Shown piece after piece: positions 37,054-47,026 of a stretch of DNA of 64,000 nt (its first letter is position 1; every line of letters begins with the position of its first letter). Origin of the DNA: Dyadobacter subterraneus (GTDB taxonomy: Bacteria; Bacteroidota; Bacteroidia; Cytophagales; Spirosomataceae); assembly GCF_015221875.1 (NCBI RefSeq), contig NZ_JACYGY010000001.1:5372501-5436500 (forward strand), in the 5' to 3' direction. Made by a program: the position numbers and the translations under genes. The notes beneath the pieces are model-generated. The model had not been told where the DNA came from. It saw only the letters and a list, made by a program, of their open reading frames with translations, and made no database searches.

Positions 37054-38463
37054 CTATTTCACAATTTGCTGAATGAGGGATTCGTATCGGTCGTCGTGCA
37101 AATGACCTGAAAGCCAGTCGCGTACAATAAATTTGAAAAACAGCATCGATGACTCATGCTGGTCTATTGCGGTTTGAAAATAATCCAAAGCTGTATCCGC
37201 ATCGCCTACACAGGCATGCACAATGCCCATGTCGTAATTCGCCACAACCTGATTTTTGCTCAATGACGTCATCTGCGTAAGAATATCCCAGGCACTTTCC
37301 GTTTCATCGGATAATCCGAATAAGGCACCGCAGGCACTCAAAGTAATCCCGTTATAGTTCAGTTCCAGCGCAGTTTCCAGCGCTTCCTGACTATCCGGAT
37401 AATCTTTCAGTGTGATTAGATTCAAGCCTGTGATCATATATCCACCCCAGAATGAAGGTTCCAGCGCGACCAGTTTTCTTCCCTGGCCAACTGCTTTTTC
37501 AATATTTCCGGCTATCCAATATACGTAAGCAGCATAAAAGTTATTGATTAGCGAAAATGGTTCCAGTGATAAGGCTTGGGTTACATGTTCATCCGCTTTG
37601 GCAAGATCGCCCGTCAAAGCGGAGTATAAGGCAAATTGGATATGTAATTCAGCAGCGTTCCAGTTTAATTCCAGTGCTTTTTTGAAAGTGACAGATGCGT
37701 TTGCAAAATCCCACTCATATAACATTTGCATACGGGCGAGCGCCAGATAACTTTCCGCAATCGAATTATCCAGTTCCAGCGCTTGTTCTGTTGCTTTTTT
37801 CATCAACGGCAAAGCTTTGGCCGCAGGAAGAAGACGATAAAACCACATGTTCAGATAACAGGAAGCGATTCCCGCGTACGCGATCGCATAGGTCGGTTCG
37901 AGCTCAATGGCCGACTGAAAATATCCAATTGCTTTATTGAATTCATCCGCTCCTGCAAATTTGTTGTGATAAAAACGGCCATGCAAATACAACTGATAAG
38001 CTTCCGGATTATTCGTATATCTTTTGAAAGGCGTTACTTCTTCGCCGCCCAGCAGTTGTATTTTTATTTCTTTCAAAATCGCCAGCGCAATCTCGTCCTG
38101 AATATCAAAAATGTCCATCAATTCCCGGTCATATTTCTCAGACCAGATTTGATACCCATCCTCAACCTTTATAAGATTTGCCGTAATCCGAAGCTTATTT
38201 CCGGATTTCCGGATGCTGCCTTCCAGAATATGATTGACATTCAATTGTTCACCGATCAATCGAATGTCCTGGTTTTTACCTTTGAAAGTAAAAGACGAAG
38301 TGCGCCCTGCTATCTGCAAATCAGGCACATGACTTAATACATTAATAATTTCCTCCGTTACTCCATCGCTAAAATACTCTTGCTCAGGATCATTGCTGAG
38401 ATTCAAAAAAGGTAAAACGGCAATGGACACTTTCTGAGCAGTCGATTTTGTATTTTTTTCCAT
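37054..38463 (-). CDS. FlgO-like/TolB-type and TPR protein, C-terminal part of a broken regulator
   Basis: The protein has 469 aa. The N-terminal part (about residues 10-140: SIAVLPFLNLSNDPEQEYFS, RTSSFTFKGKN, LEGSIRKSGNKLRITANLI) is the FlgO/TolB-N-like domain often found in proteins mislabelled adenylate cyclase, and TPR repeats fill the rest. In Bacteroidota this part usually follows an AraC-type HTH in one polypeptide. Here the HTH coding part lies directly upstream but is frameshifted, and its last codons (ITPTEFRNKSA) run in frame into this ATG. The ORF may still be translated from its own ATG. Confidence 0.8.
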   Translation of the reverse strand: MEKNTKSTAQKVSIAVLPFLNLSNDPEQEYFSDGVTEEIINVLSHVPDLQIAGRTSSFTFKGKNQDIRLIGEQLNVNHILEGSIRKSGNKLRITANLIKVEDGYQIWSEKYDRELMDIFDIQDEIALAILKEIKIQLLGGEEVTPFKRYTNNPEAYQLYLHGRFYHNKFAGADEFNKAIGYFQSAIELEPTYAIAYAGIASCYLNMWFYRLLPAAKALPLMKKATEQALELDNSIAESYLALARMQMLYEWDFANASVTFKKALELNWNAAELHIQFALYSALTGDLAKADEHVTQALSLEPFSLINNFYAAYVYWIAGNIEKAVGQGRKLVALEPSFWGGYMITGLNLITLKDYPDSQEALETALELNYNGITLSACGALFGLSDETESAWDILTQMTSLSKNQVVANYDMGIVHACVGDADTALDYFQTAIDQHESSMLFFKFIVRDWLSGHLHDDRYESLIQQIVK

Positions 38464-38765
38464 GGCAGACTTGTTTCTAAATTCGGTTGGAGTGATCTGG
38501 AAGCCTGGAAAAAGTATTTGCTAAATTCCGAGGACTTTCGATGCCCACAAGATACGCAATTTCAGAAATCCTCATATCAGTTTCTGCAAGCAGATTTCGA
38601 GCTTTTTCTAATCTTTTCTGATTAATATAAAGCGTATTTGGAAGGTGCGTTCTTCCTTAGCGATCCGAAATAGCTGCGAATAACTCAGTCCCATTTCTTT
38701 TCAAAGAACGTCAGAAGTCAAAGTCAGATTATCCACATTGCCGTCCAAAAAGATATTTAATTTAT
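38464..38765 (-). pseudogene. Frameshifted AraC-type HTH half of the upstream part of the FlgO/TPR gene
   Basis: The minus strand reads in pieces: LFLDGNVDNLTLTSDVL-like, KEMGLSYSQLFRIAKE, INQKRLEKARNLLAETDM then RISEIAYLVG, and finally ITPTEFRNKSA in frame with the next gene. These are in order the parts of a two-HTH AraC domain, but they sit in different frames with stops. At least two indels are needed to join them. Decay of the DNA-binding half is the simplest reading. Confidence 0.7.
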
Positions 38766-38772
38766 ACCTGGT

Positions 38773-39633
38773 TCATTCAAGTCGAGCCATTCCTTTTTGG
38801 ATACGGTAAGGCGTTTTGAAAAAATCCCCGACTACCTGGTTAAAGATATTTTTGTACACGACAAGCGTCGAATGTCCTGAGTTTGGCAAAATCCATAAAT
38901 ATGATTTTGGAATGGCATCCGCAATGATCATAGTATGTTTTGGCAAAATCACGTCATGATCTCCACCAATGACGAGTGTTGGACATTTTACGTTTTTCAA
39001 ATCTGCGGTTGAAATATTCGGTTGCAAAATCATCAGATTCAGCAATTTCTTTTGCCCCTTTACAGCCGGTGTCTGCTGCACTTTTGCCAAACTATCATTT
39101 ACCGTAACAATCCAGTTAAACAGTGAAGACTCAACAGCTGATGTATCCGGCCATAAATTTGCTCCGGTTATGGCCAGTTTCTTTACTTTTTCCGGATGTC
39201 TGGTTGCCAGCAGAATTCCATCGATTCCGCCATCACTCCACCCAATAACATTGCAGGAATCTACATGAAGCTTATTCAGTAATTCGTTGAGATCATCCGC
39301 CATCATTTCATAGGAAAGTGAATCAGCCATATCCGCTGATTTTCCCTGCGCCCGACTGTCGGCTACAATTACTTTATAATTTTTGGCAAAATATGGAATC
39401 TGGTTTTTGAAATTTTCTATGGAACCGCCATTCCCATGAATCAGCAAAAGTGGTTTTCCTGTGCCGTAAATTTCATAATACATCTTGAAACCACGGATGT
39501 CTGCGTATTTACCTGCTTTTGCATTGTTGCCGTACAAAACGTTTGCGGAAGATGATATTGGCAAAGAAGATTGGGCAAATGTACATGGCACGCACAATAT
39601 AAAAAGCAGATAAACAAATAGGTTTTTATTCAT
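38773..39633 (-). CDS. Secreted alpha/beta fold hydrolase
   Basis: The protein has 286 aa from the ATG at 39633, chosen because it gives a signal peptide (MNKNLFVYLLFILCVPCTFA); the longer frame from 39714 lacks one. It has HGNGGSIENF (oxyanion), GWSDGGIDG with nucleophile Ser, GGDHDVI with the acid, and PNSGHS with the His. Substrate unknown; homologues are grouped with 3-oxoadipate enol-lactonase-like or proline iminopeptidase-like enzymes. It lies next to the broken HTH region on the same strand. Confidence 0.88.
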   Translation of the reverse strand: MNKNLFVYLLFILCVPCTFAQSSLPISSSANVLYGNNAKAGKYADIRGFKMYYEIYGTGKPLLLIHGNGGSIENFKNQIPYFAKNYKVIVADSRAQGKSADMADSLSYEMMADDLNELLNKLHVDSCNVIGWSDGGIDGILLATRHPEKVKKLAITGANLWPDTSAVESSLFNWIVTVNDSLAKVQQTPAVKGQKKLLNLMILQPNISTADLKNVKCPTLVIGGDHDVILPKHTMIIADAIPKSYLWILPNSGHSTLVVYKNIFNQVVGDFFKTPYRIQKGMARLE

Positions 39634-39999
39634 TTTATTGATTTCAATTGAAATTTTTAACCAGTAAATCAATCCGTTGACTGACGCTTTTTTCCATTGT
39701 TTTTGAATAAACAAATATACCGATTCGAATATAACTTTTTGGGATATCTGCGCTAAACCTATTTTACGGATTTGATTTTTGCCCGCAAAAATGTTACTGA
39801 TATTTAGATCCGTCTGAATAGAATATTCCGGTATGAAAATCGTGTGTGCATAATTATCTTCCTACCTATTTTAAATTTCACAATCAATCTCTGATCACTA
39901 AAGAGGGAGTTGACTGCTGATTTTCTGCGCTTTGATTCTGTTCCCGTTTTAATTTATGGTTAATCTTATTGAACGTATTTCAGGAAAAATCGGGCACAA

Positions 40000-40025
40000 A
40001 AAAAGCTCCGGAATTTCCGAAGCTG
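40000..40025 (-). terminator. Minus-strand hairpin with T run
   Basis: Nine base pairs with one G-U wobble close on a three-base loop; AAAAAAA precedes it on the plus strand, giving a U run on minus transcripts. It may terminate the gene ending at 40152, but it is also of the same type as the hairpins at 46.7-47.1 kb, with a GGATAGAGG-like 5' flank. Confidence 0.65.
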
Positions 40026-40151
40026 TTTCTAAACCCTCCTCTATCCGAACTTTTAAAGTCGCGGACTACATATATACGACACGGATGAAAGTTTAGATTT
40101 AGCGAATGAAAAAAAATCAAATATTTTTCGGTGCTGATTTAAATCATTCCT

Positions 40152-40547
40152 TTATGGAATAAAAAGTTTGCTGAATCTTCTAAACCTCAGAATAAAAAAG
40201 TTTAAAAGTTCTTCACTGTTCAGATTATAAAAAAATCTTTCCTCCTCGGTTCCTATTAATGAAAAAGATTGTTTGTTTGCGGTTTCCTTTATAAAATGAA
40301 AATCGATGATTGTTTTATATTCCTTTTCGTGATTATCATCCGTTTGTTCATCAAAAATTAACTGCTCACGCCGTATCTGATCAATGTGTACACCAATTTT
40401 ATTGTATTTTTCCTGATCAAATTCCGAATAAAACCGCTCGTAAAATGCTTTGATGACCAGTGAAAAATCTCCATTTTTTGCCAGTTCCGACTGGAAAATA
40501 TCAGAACGAAAAAAGCTTTGTAATTCTTCGGGAGCAGGTTTATTCAT
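40152..40547 (-). CDS. Hypothetical protein
   Basis: The protein has 131 aa and no recognised family. It is helical at the N-terminus (PEELQSFFRSDIFQSELAKNG), with a beta-rich middle (EYKTIIDFHFIKE) and a hydrophobic end (EELLNFFILRFRRFSKLFIP). No signal or membrane segment is certain. It stands between intergenic regions, and a minus-strand hairpin about 130 bases downstream may terminate it. Confidence 0.65.
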   Translation of the reverse strand: MNKPAPEELQSFFRSDIFQSELAKNGDFSLVIKAFYERFYSEFDQEKYNKIGVHIDQIRREQLIFDEQTDDNHEKEYKTIIDFHFIKETANKQSFSLIGTEEERFFYNLNSEELLNFFILRFRRFSKLFIP

Positions 40548-40630
40548 GAAAATATTTTAGCATCAACGTTAATAAATCGATCTTAAATTTATCCACGTTG
40601 TTTGAATATGCAAGTTTTAAAATCCTCTCG

Positions 40631-40993
40631 TCACGAGAATTCAAACGGATATTTCAAATAAATCAGTAGCAAGGGCGCAATCAGAAACGGTACTTCAATT
40701 ATTGTTGCTTTTATTTCGCTAACATTCAAAAACATGGCCATAAGAAATAAAATGACCACGGCATTTAGCAAATTCCCGATGAAAAACGTTTGCGGAGCCA
40801 AAATAAGAAGCGCACCCAGAATGCTTAAAACACCAATAATTTTTATAGCCCCCGGACTTACATTCAATTTGTTAAACAATTCAACTTCAGGTCCTGTGTC
40901 ACCGGGTTTTATATGAAGTGCTTGCCAGCCATGTTTCAAACCCATGTAAGCTGTGAACAAAATAAGTGCTCTACTGATTAACTTGATAATCAT
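40631..40993 (-). CDS. DoxX-like membrane protein
   Basis: The protein has 120 aa from the ATG at 40993 (a longer frame starts at 41074). Four transmembrane helices are visible (about residues 1-16, 46-65, 67-90 and 92-113), with the DoxX-type start ISRALILFTAYMGLKHGW and NKLNVSPGAIKIIGVLSILGALL. Function of small DoxX-like proteins is poorly defined. It is on the minus strand, unlinked to its neighbours. Confidence 0.8.
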   Translation of the reverse strand: MIIKLISRALILFTAYMGLKHGWQALHIKPGDTGPEVELFNKLNVSPGAIKIIGVLSILGALLILAPQTFFIGNLLNAVVILFLMAMFLNVSEIKATIIEVPFLIAPLLLIYLKYPFEFS

Positions 40994-41313
40994 ATCTGTA
41001 TATTTTTTTACAAATCTAGAAATTACAGCTATTTTAAGTTTTGCTAAAATCAATCCAAAACTTACCAAAATCAAATTATCTACTTTAATTCTATTCCCAT
41101 ACTATCAAACAAAACATAATAACTAGCACTGCGATATTCGGACAAACATTGATGGTCACTCGGCGATGAAGTAACTCCAATTATACAATTCAACCAATTA
41201 ATAGCAGTTTGAAGCAATCATTTGAAAGTTTTCGGGCAAATTTACCAGAGACGTCGAAAGTTGATTATATTTAATAAAATATTTTAAAATGTTTCCTGGA
41301 CCAAATTTTATAT

Positions 41314-42924
41314 ATGAAACGAACTTTTTTGCTTCTCACTTCTATTTATCTCACCTTTTTTCAACCCAGTATTCCAGTTTCTGCAAAAGAGCCTGAAAAT
41401 AATGTAGTTGAGGAAAAATCAATTTCTGAATCTGTACAAAAACCCCTGCCACGTATAGGGATAGTTGGTTTGGCAATTGAATCCAGTACATTCTCGCCGG
41501 CCCGTACGAATGAGGAAGCTTTTCATCCAAAACGTGGCGACCAGATTTTTACTTCTTATCCATTTTTTTCACCTGATTCTGTACTTCGCAAAAGTGCAAA
41601 CTGGCTTCCGGCGTTTATGGGCCGTTCTTTGCCCGGTGGCACCGTTACGAAAGAGGCATATGAATCGATGGTAAAACAGTCGCTGGATTTGTTGAGAAAA
41701 AATCTTCCTTATGATGCCATTTTTTATGACATCCATGGCGCCATGAGCGTTGTTGGCATGGATGATCCCGAAGGAGATTTTCTGATCAGAATTCGTGAAG
41801 TGGTTGGCAAAAAACCGTTTATTTCAACTTCCATGGATTTGCACGGAAATGTTTCGTGGAGACTTGCGCAAAATACGGATTTAATAACCTGCTATCGAAT
41901 GGCACCGCATGAAGATGCCATGGCGACCAAAAGACGAGCAGTAGCAAATATGTTGTCCCGACTGGAAAGCGGAAAAGGAAAACCTGCTTACAAAGCCTAT
42001 ATTCCTGTACCTATCTTATTGCCAGGTGAACAGACAAGTACAAGGATTGAGCCTGGAAAAACTTTGTATGCAGCCGTTTCTCCCGCTTCTTTGCAACCGG
42101 GAATTATCGATGCAGCAATCTGGATCGGGTATGCCTGGGCGGATGAACCACGCAACCACGCGGTGGTAATGGTAACCGGGGATGATAAGGAAAAAGTAAC
42201 AAAAACGGCGGAAAAACTGGCAAGTAGCTTTTGGAATGTACGGTCAAAGTTTGATTTCGTGGCACCAACAGCAACATTAGATGAAGCGCTTAACGCCGCT
42301 GTTAAGAGCCAGAAACACCCATTTTTTATCAGTGATTCCGGCGACAACCCTACTGCGGGCGGAGCTGGTGATGTAACGTGGACTTTGACAGAAATTTTAA
42401 AACGTCCTGAATTTAAATCTGAAAATGGTCCTTCGCTTATTTATGCATCCATTCCCGGACCAGCTGTTGTTGAGGCTGCTATCAAGGCTGGCATTGGCGG
42501 AAAAATTGATGCTTTGGCCGGCGCAGCGGTTGATGCACGTTTTGCTCCGCCGGTAAGACTTGTCGGCACAGTTGAATCCATAGAGCACGGTGATTTGAAC
42601 GCGGAAACGGAAGTTGTTATCAAAGTAGGAAGTGTCCATGTCATTGTCACCAAAAAACGTAAGCCTTATCATAAGGAAGCGGACTTTACCAGACTTGGAT
42701 TGAACCCGCGCAAATCTGACATCGTGGTTGTCAAAATTGGTTATCTTGAACCTGAACTTTATAATATGCGCGCCGATTGGCTTCTGGCTCTAACTCCGGG
42801 AGGTGTTGATCAGGATTTGAAAAGACTCGGTTATAAAAGAATCCAGCACCCGATGTATCCTTTGGATAAAAACATGAAAGATCCGGATTTGAAAGCCAAA
42901 CTTGTGCCATCATCCGAAAAATAA
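41314..42924 (+). CDS. M81-family metallopeptidase (MlrC-like)
   Basis: The protein has 536 aa with an N-terminal signal peptide. The domain runs from RIGIVGLAIESSTFSPART and shows the metal site motifs DIHGAM, TSMDLHGNVS and YRMAPHEDAMATK, plus SDSGDNPTAGG in the C-terminal MlrC domain. Homologues cleave linearised microcystin-like peptides, though most probably act on other peptides. It is a single gene closed by a strong bidirectional terminator. Confidence 0.9.
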   Translation: MKRTFLLLTSIYLTFFQPSIPVSAKEPENNVVEEKSISESVQKPLPRIGIVGLAIESSTFSPARTNEEAFHPKRGDQIFTSYPFFSPDSVLRKSANWLPAFMGRSLPGGTVTKEAYESMVKQSLDLLRKNLPYDAIFYDIHGAMSVVGMDDPEGDFLIRIREVVGKKPFISTSMDLHGNVSWRLAQNTDLITCYRMAPHEDAMATKRRAVANMLSRLESGKGKPAYKAYIPVPILLPGEQTSTRIEPGKTLYAAVSPASLQPGIIDAAIWIGYAWADEPRNHAVVMVTGDDKEKVTKTAEKLASSFWNVRSKFDFVAPTATLDEALNAAVKSQKHPFFISDSGDNPTAGGAGDVTWTLTEILKRPEFKSENGPSLIYASIPGPAVVEAAIKAGIGGKIDALAGAAVDARFAPPVRLVGTVESIEHGDLNAETEVVIKVGSVHVIVTKKRKPYHKEADFTRLGLNPRKSDIVVVKIGYLEPELYNMRADWLLALTPGGVDQDLKRLGYKRIQHPMYPLDKNMKDPDLKAKLVPSSEK

Positions 42925-42970
42925 ATAACAAAAGAGCGGCTAAATGAAGTTTTAGCCGCTCTTTTGTTAT
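42925..42970. terminator. Bidirectional terminator, 20-bp perfect stem
   Basis: ATAACAAAAGAGCGGCTAAA pairs exactly with its complement across a six-base loop, with A runs on the 5' side and T runs on the 3' side on both strands. It lies between the convergent M81 and SRPBCC genes and serves both. Confidence 0.92.
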
Positions 42971-42981
42971 ATCATTCAAAA

Positions 42982-43398
42982 TTACAATCCCTCAGTATAT
43001 TTTTTATAGTTATTCAAAATCGCCTGCCATCCGCCTTTTTGCATTTCAACCGGATTTTGATCCTCAGGATCGAACGTTTCGACAATCTTGGTCTCATTCC
43101 CATTTTCTTCAAATTCAATTTTCACTTTTCTGCCATCGCCCAAAGTATAGGATATCAATTTGTGCTCGGTCACTTCGTCATAGATACCACCAAAATCAAA
43201 TCCGAAGCTGCCGTCCTTGGCTTCCATCCGGGTTGAAAATTCGCCGCCGGGACGAAGATCGTTTTCAGCTTTTGGCGTAAACCAGTCTTCGGACGCAAAA
43301 CTCCATTGGGTAATATGTTCTGGCTTGGTCCAGGTTTCCCAGACTTTTTCAATGGGTGCTTCTATTGTTGCTTCAATGATTATGGGTTCAGCTGCCAT
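42982..43398 (-). CDS. SRPBCC-fold protein (AHSA1-like)
   Basis: The protein has 138 aa from the ATG at 43398 (a longer frame starts at 43437). It has the START-like/AHA1 blocks IEATIEAPIEKVWETWT, ITQWSFASEDW, GGEFSTRMEAKDGSFGFDF and the end EMQKGGWQAILNNYKKYTEG. These small proteins bind hydrophobic ligands; cellular function unknown. Confidence 0.9.
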   Translation of the reverse strand: MAAEPIIIEATIEAPIEKVWETWTKPEHITQWSFASEDWFTPKAENDLRPGGEFSTRMEAKDGSFGFDFGGIYDEVTEHKLISYTLGDGRKVKIEFEENGNETKIVETFDPEDQNPVEMQKGGWQAILNNYKKYTEGL

Positions 43399-43437
43399 TT
43401 CTTTATCATTTAGTTGTTTTTGTAATCTAAACTGCAA

Positions 43438-44180
43438 CTTTTATTTAGTTAATCAAAAGACAGATTGTTAAATTTTTTCCCTGTTTGGATTATCCTTAAA
43501 GACAGATTACCCTATTCAACTTGACAGATTGAACAAATATTTCTTATTCCAGATATACCTGTTTTAATAACTAAAACCAATATTGAGATTTTTTCGAACA
43601 AACAAGTAAGATTTTTATTACAAATAAAATATTCCTTAGTAGCATAAAACAGCAAACGTATATAGAACAATGTTCGAAGCGAAATAGTAGGAATTTGACA
43701 TTTTTATTCAAAAAAAACGGAAGCTTTTGGCATACCACAAATAATATTTTGCCTGATCTCGCTGAGGCAAAATAATTTTTCAAAAATTCAATTTTGACCT
43801 ATAAAATTGTTACAATTTTGCTATTTTACTTCTTTTCATTAATTCGCGGGTCCACGTTTGAATTACGCATGCCACTTCGAATACCTTCTTGACATAATCA
43901 ACATAAAATGCTTGTAATCAACAAAATAAGGAATTCTACAAGTTAGTAGAATTGTATATACTTTATTGAAAAAAGTTACAAAAAGCTATTGCAAATTAAA
44001 TTTTGTTATAGTACTTAGATTCGAGCCGCAGAAAACGACCCAAAATTCCAATTTAAACCCTCGTTTGTAGAAGAACTTAATTTCAAGCATTTACAGGCTC
44101 AAAAACACAATTATCAGGTCATTAAAATTTAAGGATTACACTATCATTCCCTATCAGCTAATAAGCTTTATCTCACGATC
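43438..44180. other. 743-base AT-rich gap
   Basis: No reading frame of convincing composition is present, and a 70-codon minus-strand frame at 43571 is low-complexity. It should contain promoters of the SRPBCC and metalloprotease genes. I see no RNA hairpin that stands out. Confidence 0.5.
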
Positions 44181-46130
44181 ATGAAAAATCTTTTCATTTT
44201 GTCTGTTGTACTTTTTCAAACAGTACAAGCGCAAAACATTGCACCAATTACAGCACCAGCCAGAATTTCTCAAACCGAAGTAGTGAAACTGGACGGCTTT
44301 GCAAAATCTTTGAATGTAGTAAATCTGGAACCCGCTTCGCTTAACAGTTTTGTAAAAAGAAATCCTCTGCAAGCGAAGAAATTTCAACTGGCCGTATCAA
44401 AAGATCTGACGCTGGACTTGACCATTCAGCAAAACGAAATCAGAAGTGCTGGTTACAAAGCTTCTATCACCACAGAAAACGGAGAAATAGTTGATTCATC
44501 CATGACGGCTGTCAACACTTATTCCGGATATGCGAATAATGATCCGAACCAGTTTGTACGTCTTTATATTGATAATGAACAGATTAAAGGAATAATCAGC
44601 GATGGAAAAAACGGTTTTTACGCCATTGAGCCTTTATCAACGATCACAAAATCGAATTTGTCAGACAATCGTTATGTGGTATATAACACAAAGGATGTAA
44701 AATCAACAGCTACGGGATGCGGAATTGAAGAGTCTGTGAGCCAGGTAGTTTCAAAAGCTCAAAGCAGTGCAAGAGAAGCTGCAACGGTTTCAGCGCAATG
44801 CAGAATTCTCGAAGTTGCCACGGATGCAGATTTTGAATATTACAAAAACCACCGTGACAACACCAATGCACGCATTTTGAACGATATGAATATTGTTGCA
44901 GGCATTTTCTTTAATACTTTCAACATCAAAATTTTGGTAACTTATCAACACGTATACGCCACTGCAAACGATCCTTATACATCAACCAATCCCGCCAAAC
45001 TCCTTACTGAATTCACAAGTTACTGGAACAAGAACCACACGAATGTTAAAAGAGATGTAGCACATTTGTTTACATCCAAATTTCTTGAAGGATTTACCCT
45101 GGGTATCGCGCACAAAGGCGTCATTGGTAAAACACCTTCCATGGCTTATTCGCTGACCTATGGTACTACTAATGAGTATCTTACCACGGCGCATGAACTT
45201 GGCCATAATTTCAACGCTTCGCACCCGACAGATGCGGCATCAGGTTGCAGTGAAAAAGCTCCTTCACTAATGTGCAGCAGCCTTGACGACGCACCCATGT
45301 TCTCAGAATTTTCAAAATCAGAAATTAATGCCTGGATTGCCGGTAACGAAAACAGCTTGCTTACTTCGGATTACAACTTTGAAATTCTTGGAGATTCATC
45401 AGTTTGCAGTACTACAACATTCAGAGCGAATTTATTTGGAACATCAGTTTCATGGTCAAGTAGTAATTCTACTTTATTATCCATTAATCCTACGACAGGA
45501 GTTGCTAAAAGAATTGGAACAGAAAATGGACTTGTTACGATAACCGCTGTCATCGACGTATGTAGTACACCGGTCACGGTAACAAAAGAAGTTTATGTTG
45601 GGATTCCGGAAATTACTTTTTCTGCATCCGCTCCAAATACTAACGGTGTTGTTACAGCGATTATGACGGAAGTTCCTTATGCAACTTACAATTGGTATCT
45701 GGATGGAAATCTGGCTTTTAGTGGGATTAACAATGTAGAAGATATCAATAGCGGAAATTGCGGAACTGCACATTTTGTCCAGGCTACTATCAAAAATGCT
45801 TGCGGAACTACCCCAATGAGCAACAAAGTTTCTTTTAGCTGGCAGTGCACGCAATCCGGTCTTAGTGTATATCCAAATCCGGCAAGAGATGTAATAAATC
45901 TCGATTACAGCAGCAATTCAAATAAAGAAGTACAGCCAAAACAAATTGTTTTATACAATGAAAGATCCGATGTAGTGCGCACAATATCAAACCCGAGTAC
46001 ATTGACTGCAAATAGCAGCAAAACCCAGGTGGATGTGAGCAGCCTGCCACGAGGAACCTATTATTTATACGTGATGCCTAATGCCGGCTCCAAAGAAAAG
46101 GCTGATGTTAAAAGAATTTTACTGCAATAA
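44181..46130 (+). CDS. Secreted reprolysin-like zinc metalloprotease with T9SS sorting domain
   Basis: The protein has 649 aa with an N-terminal signal peptide (LFILSVVLFQTVQA). The zinc site HELGHNFNASH (His338, Glu339, His342, His348) is the adamalysin/reprolysin form HExxHxxxxxH, inside a metzincin domain of about residues 200-400 preceded by a propeptide. A Ig-like region follows, and the tail SVYPNPARDVINLDYSS ends in a type A sorting domain (VDVSSLPRGTYYLYV), which directs export by the type IX secretion system with C-terminal cleavage. A surface or extracellular protease. Confidence 0.92.
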   Translation: MKNLFILSVVLFQTVQAQNIAPITAPARISQTEVVKLDGFAKSLNVVNLEPASLNSFVKRNPLQAKKFQLAVSKDLTLDLTIQQNEIRSAGYKASITTENGEIVDSSMTAVNTYSGYANNDPNQFVRLYIDNEQIKGIISDGKNGFYAIEPLSTITKSNLSDNRYVVYNTKDVKSTATGCGIEESVSQVVSKAQSSAREAATVSAQCRILEVATDADFEYYKNHRDNTNARILNDMNIVAGIFFNTFNIKILVTYQHVYATANDPYTSTNPAKLLTEFTSYWNKNHTNVKRDVAHLFTSKFLEGFTLGIAHKGVIGKTPSMAYSLTYGTTNEYLTTAHELGHNFNASHPTDAASGCSEKAPSLMCSSLDDAPMFSEFSKSEINAWIAGNENSLLTSDYNFEILGDSSVCSTTTFRANLFGTSVSWSSSNSTLLSINPTTGVAKRIGTENGLVTITAVIDVCSTPVTVTKEVYVGIPEITFSASAPNTNGVVTAIMTEVPYATYNWYLDGNLAFSGINNVEDINSGNCGTAHFVQATIKNACGTTPMSNKVSFSWQCTQSGLSVYPNPARDVINLDYSSNSNKEVQPKQIVLYNERSDVVRTISNPSTLTANSSKTQVDVSSLPRGTYYLYVMPNAGSKEKADVKRILLQ

Positions 46131-46325
46131 TACCTGTTTGCAACATTCGCTTTCAATGCTTTAACACAATCGATTATATTAAATTAATGTTTATTGGTAA
46201 CTTTTTTGATTGAACAAATCAAACCATACTTCCTACACGAATTATAAAGAAATTAGGTTCAAGTATAGGTAAATTACATGCCGTCATGGAAAATTTATTT
46301 CCCAAATCATTTAAAATTAAAATCA

Positions 46326-46349
46326 AAAAGGAGGCTCTTGCCTCCTTTT
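46326..46349. terminator. Bidirectional terminator after the metalloprotease
   Basis: A 10-bp perfect stem (AAAAGGAGGC/GCCTCCTTTT) with a four-base loop lies between the convergent metalloprotease and 72-aa genes. Confidence 0.85.
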
Positions 46350-46366
46350 AATCCTGATAGTATCTA

Positions 46367-46585
46367 TTAAATTTCAACTTCGGGAATTGTCCACAACATG
46401 TATTCGTCGATCTGGTTCCAGGAATATCGGTAAATAATTCCGCGGGGTTCTTCTATAAAATCACTTCCTTCTGCATCTCTGTGCCCCACGCGCCATTGTG
46501 TAGTATTTTTTATTCTAAACTTTACGATTGAACCAGGCTCAGGCAGGTCTTCTTTTGTGATAATCTTCACTTTCATAATACACAA
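46367..46585 (-). CDS. Small conserved-looking hypothetical protein
   Basis: The protein has 72 aa: VKIITKEDLPEPGSIVKFRI with TQWRVGHRDAEGSDFIEEPR and a Trp/Tyr-rich end. It could be a small SH3-like or beta-barrel protein. It is compact and well composed, and a terminator follows. An ATG three codons downstream is an alternative start. Confidence 0.6.
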   Translation of the reverse strand: MCIMKVKIITKEDLPEPGSIVKFRIKNTTQWRVGHRDAEGSDFIEEPRGIIYRYSWNQIDEYMLWTIPEVEI

Positions 46586-46704
46586 TCTTTGTTTTCCTTT
46601 TTAAGTTACGACATTTTTAACCAATCCGGGTTTTTATTAAATCCTGATTGATTTTCAGAATGTTATTTCGAATGAAAATTCTGTGAAGACGCGAAGAATC
46701 AGGA

Positions 46705-46738
46705 AACAAAAAAGAACCCCGAAATCTCCGAAGTTCTT
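46705..46738 (-). ncRNA. Minus-strand-specific hairpin 1 of an array, possible short RNA
   Basis: On the minus strand, 12 bp including several G-U pairs close on a three-base loop and end in a U run. On the plus strand these wobbles become mismatches, so only a minus-strand RNA folds well. A TTAGGTAG motif lies just upstream. There is no gene between this and the next hairpin. Confidence 0.45.
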
Positions 46739-46905
46739 ATAAGTATTATTTCTACCTAACTCACAATTTGTAAGTTTTGGCAAAAGTAAAACATTTGTAA
46801 CCAATAGAACAATTAAAACAGAAAAAACTGCCGTGGTATGCAAACATTGATTAGATATTGCTAAATAACTCAGTCAAAAGTTGGTGATTTGCCAAAATCA
46901 CAACA

Positions 46906-46940
46906 TAAAAAAAGAACCTCAGAAAGTCCAAAGTTCTTTT
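46906..46940 (-). ncRNA. Minus-strand-specific hairpin 2, possible short RNA
   Basis: Fourteen base pairs, three of them G-U, with a three-base loop and terminal U run, folding only as minus-strand RNA. Preceded by TTAGATAGG, like hairpin 1. It may terminate a short transcript from the 47.0 kb side. Confidence 0.45.
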
Positions 46941-47026
46941 CCAAACACCTATCTAATCGTCGTATTGAGTAATATGACGTTTATGCAGACAAGGCTGATA
47001 ATAAAATAATCAGGCCAGAATGCATA

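Noticed and set aside
37726..38337. 203-aa plus-strand frame
   Set aside because: Shadow of the FlgO/TPR gene on the other strand.
43571..43783. 70-aa Phe/Leu-rich minus-strand frame
   Set aside because: AT-rich intergenic DNA readily gives such frames; nothing supports translation.
46655..46843. 62-aa minus-strand frame across hairpin 1
   Set aside because: It reads through the hairpin and U run and has no coherent composition.
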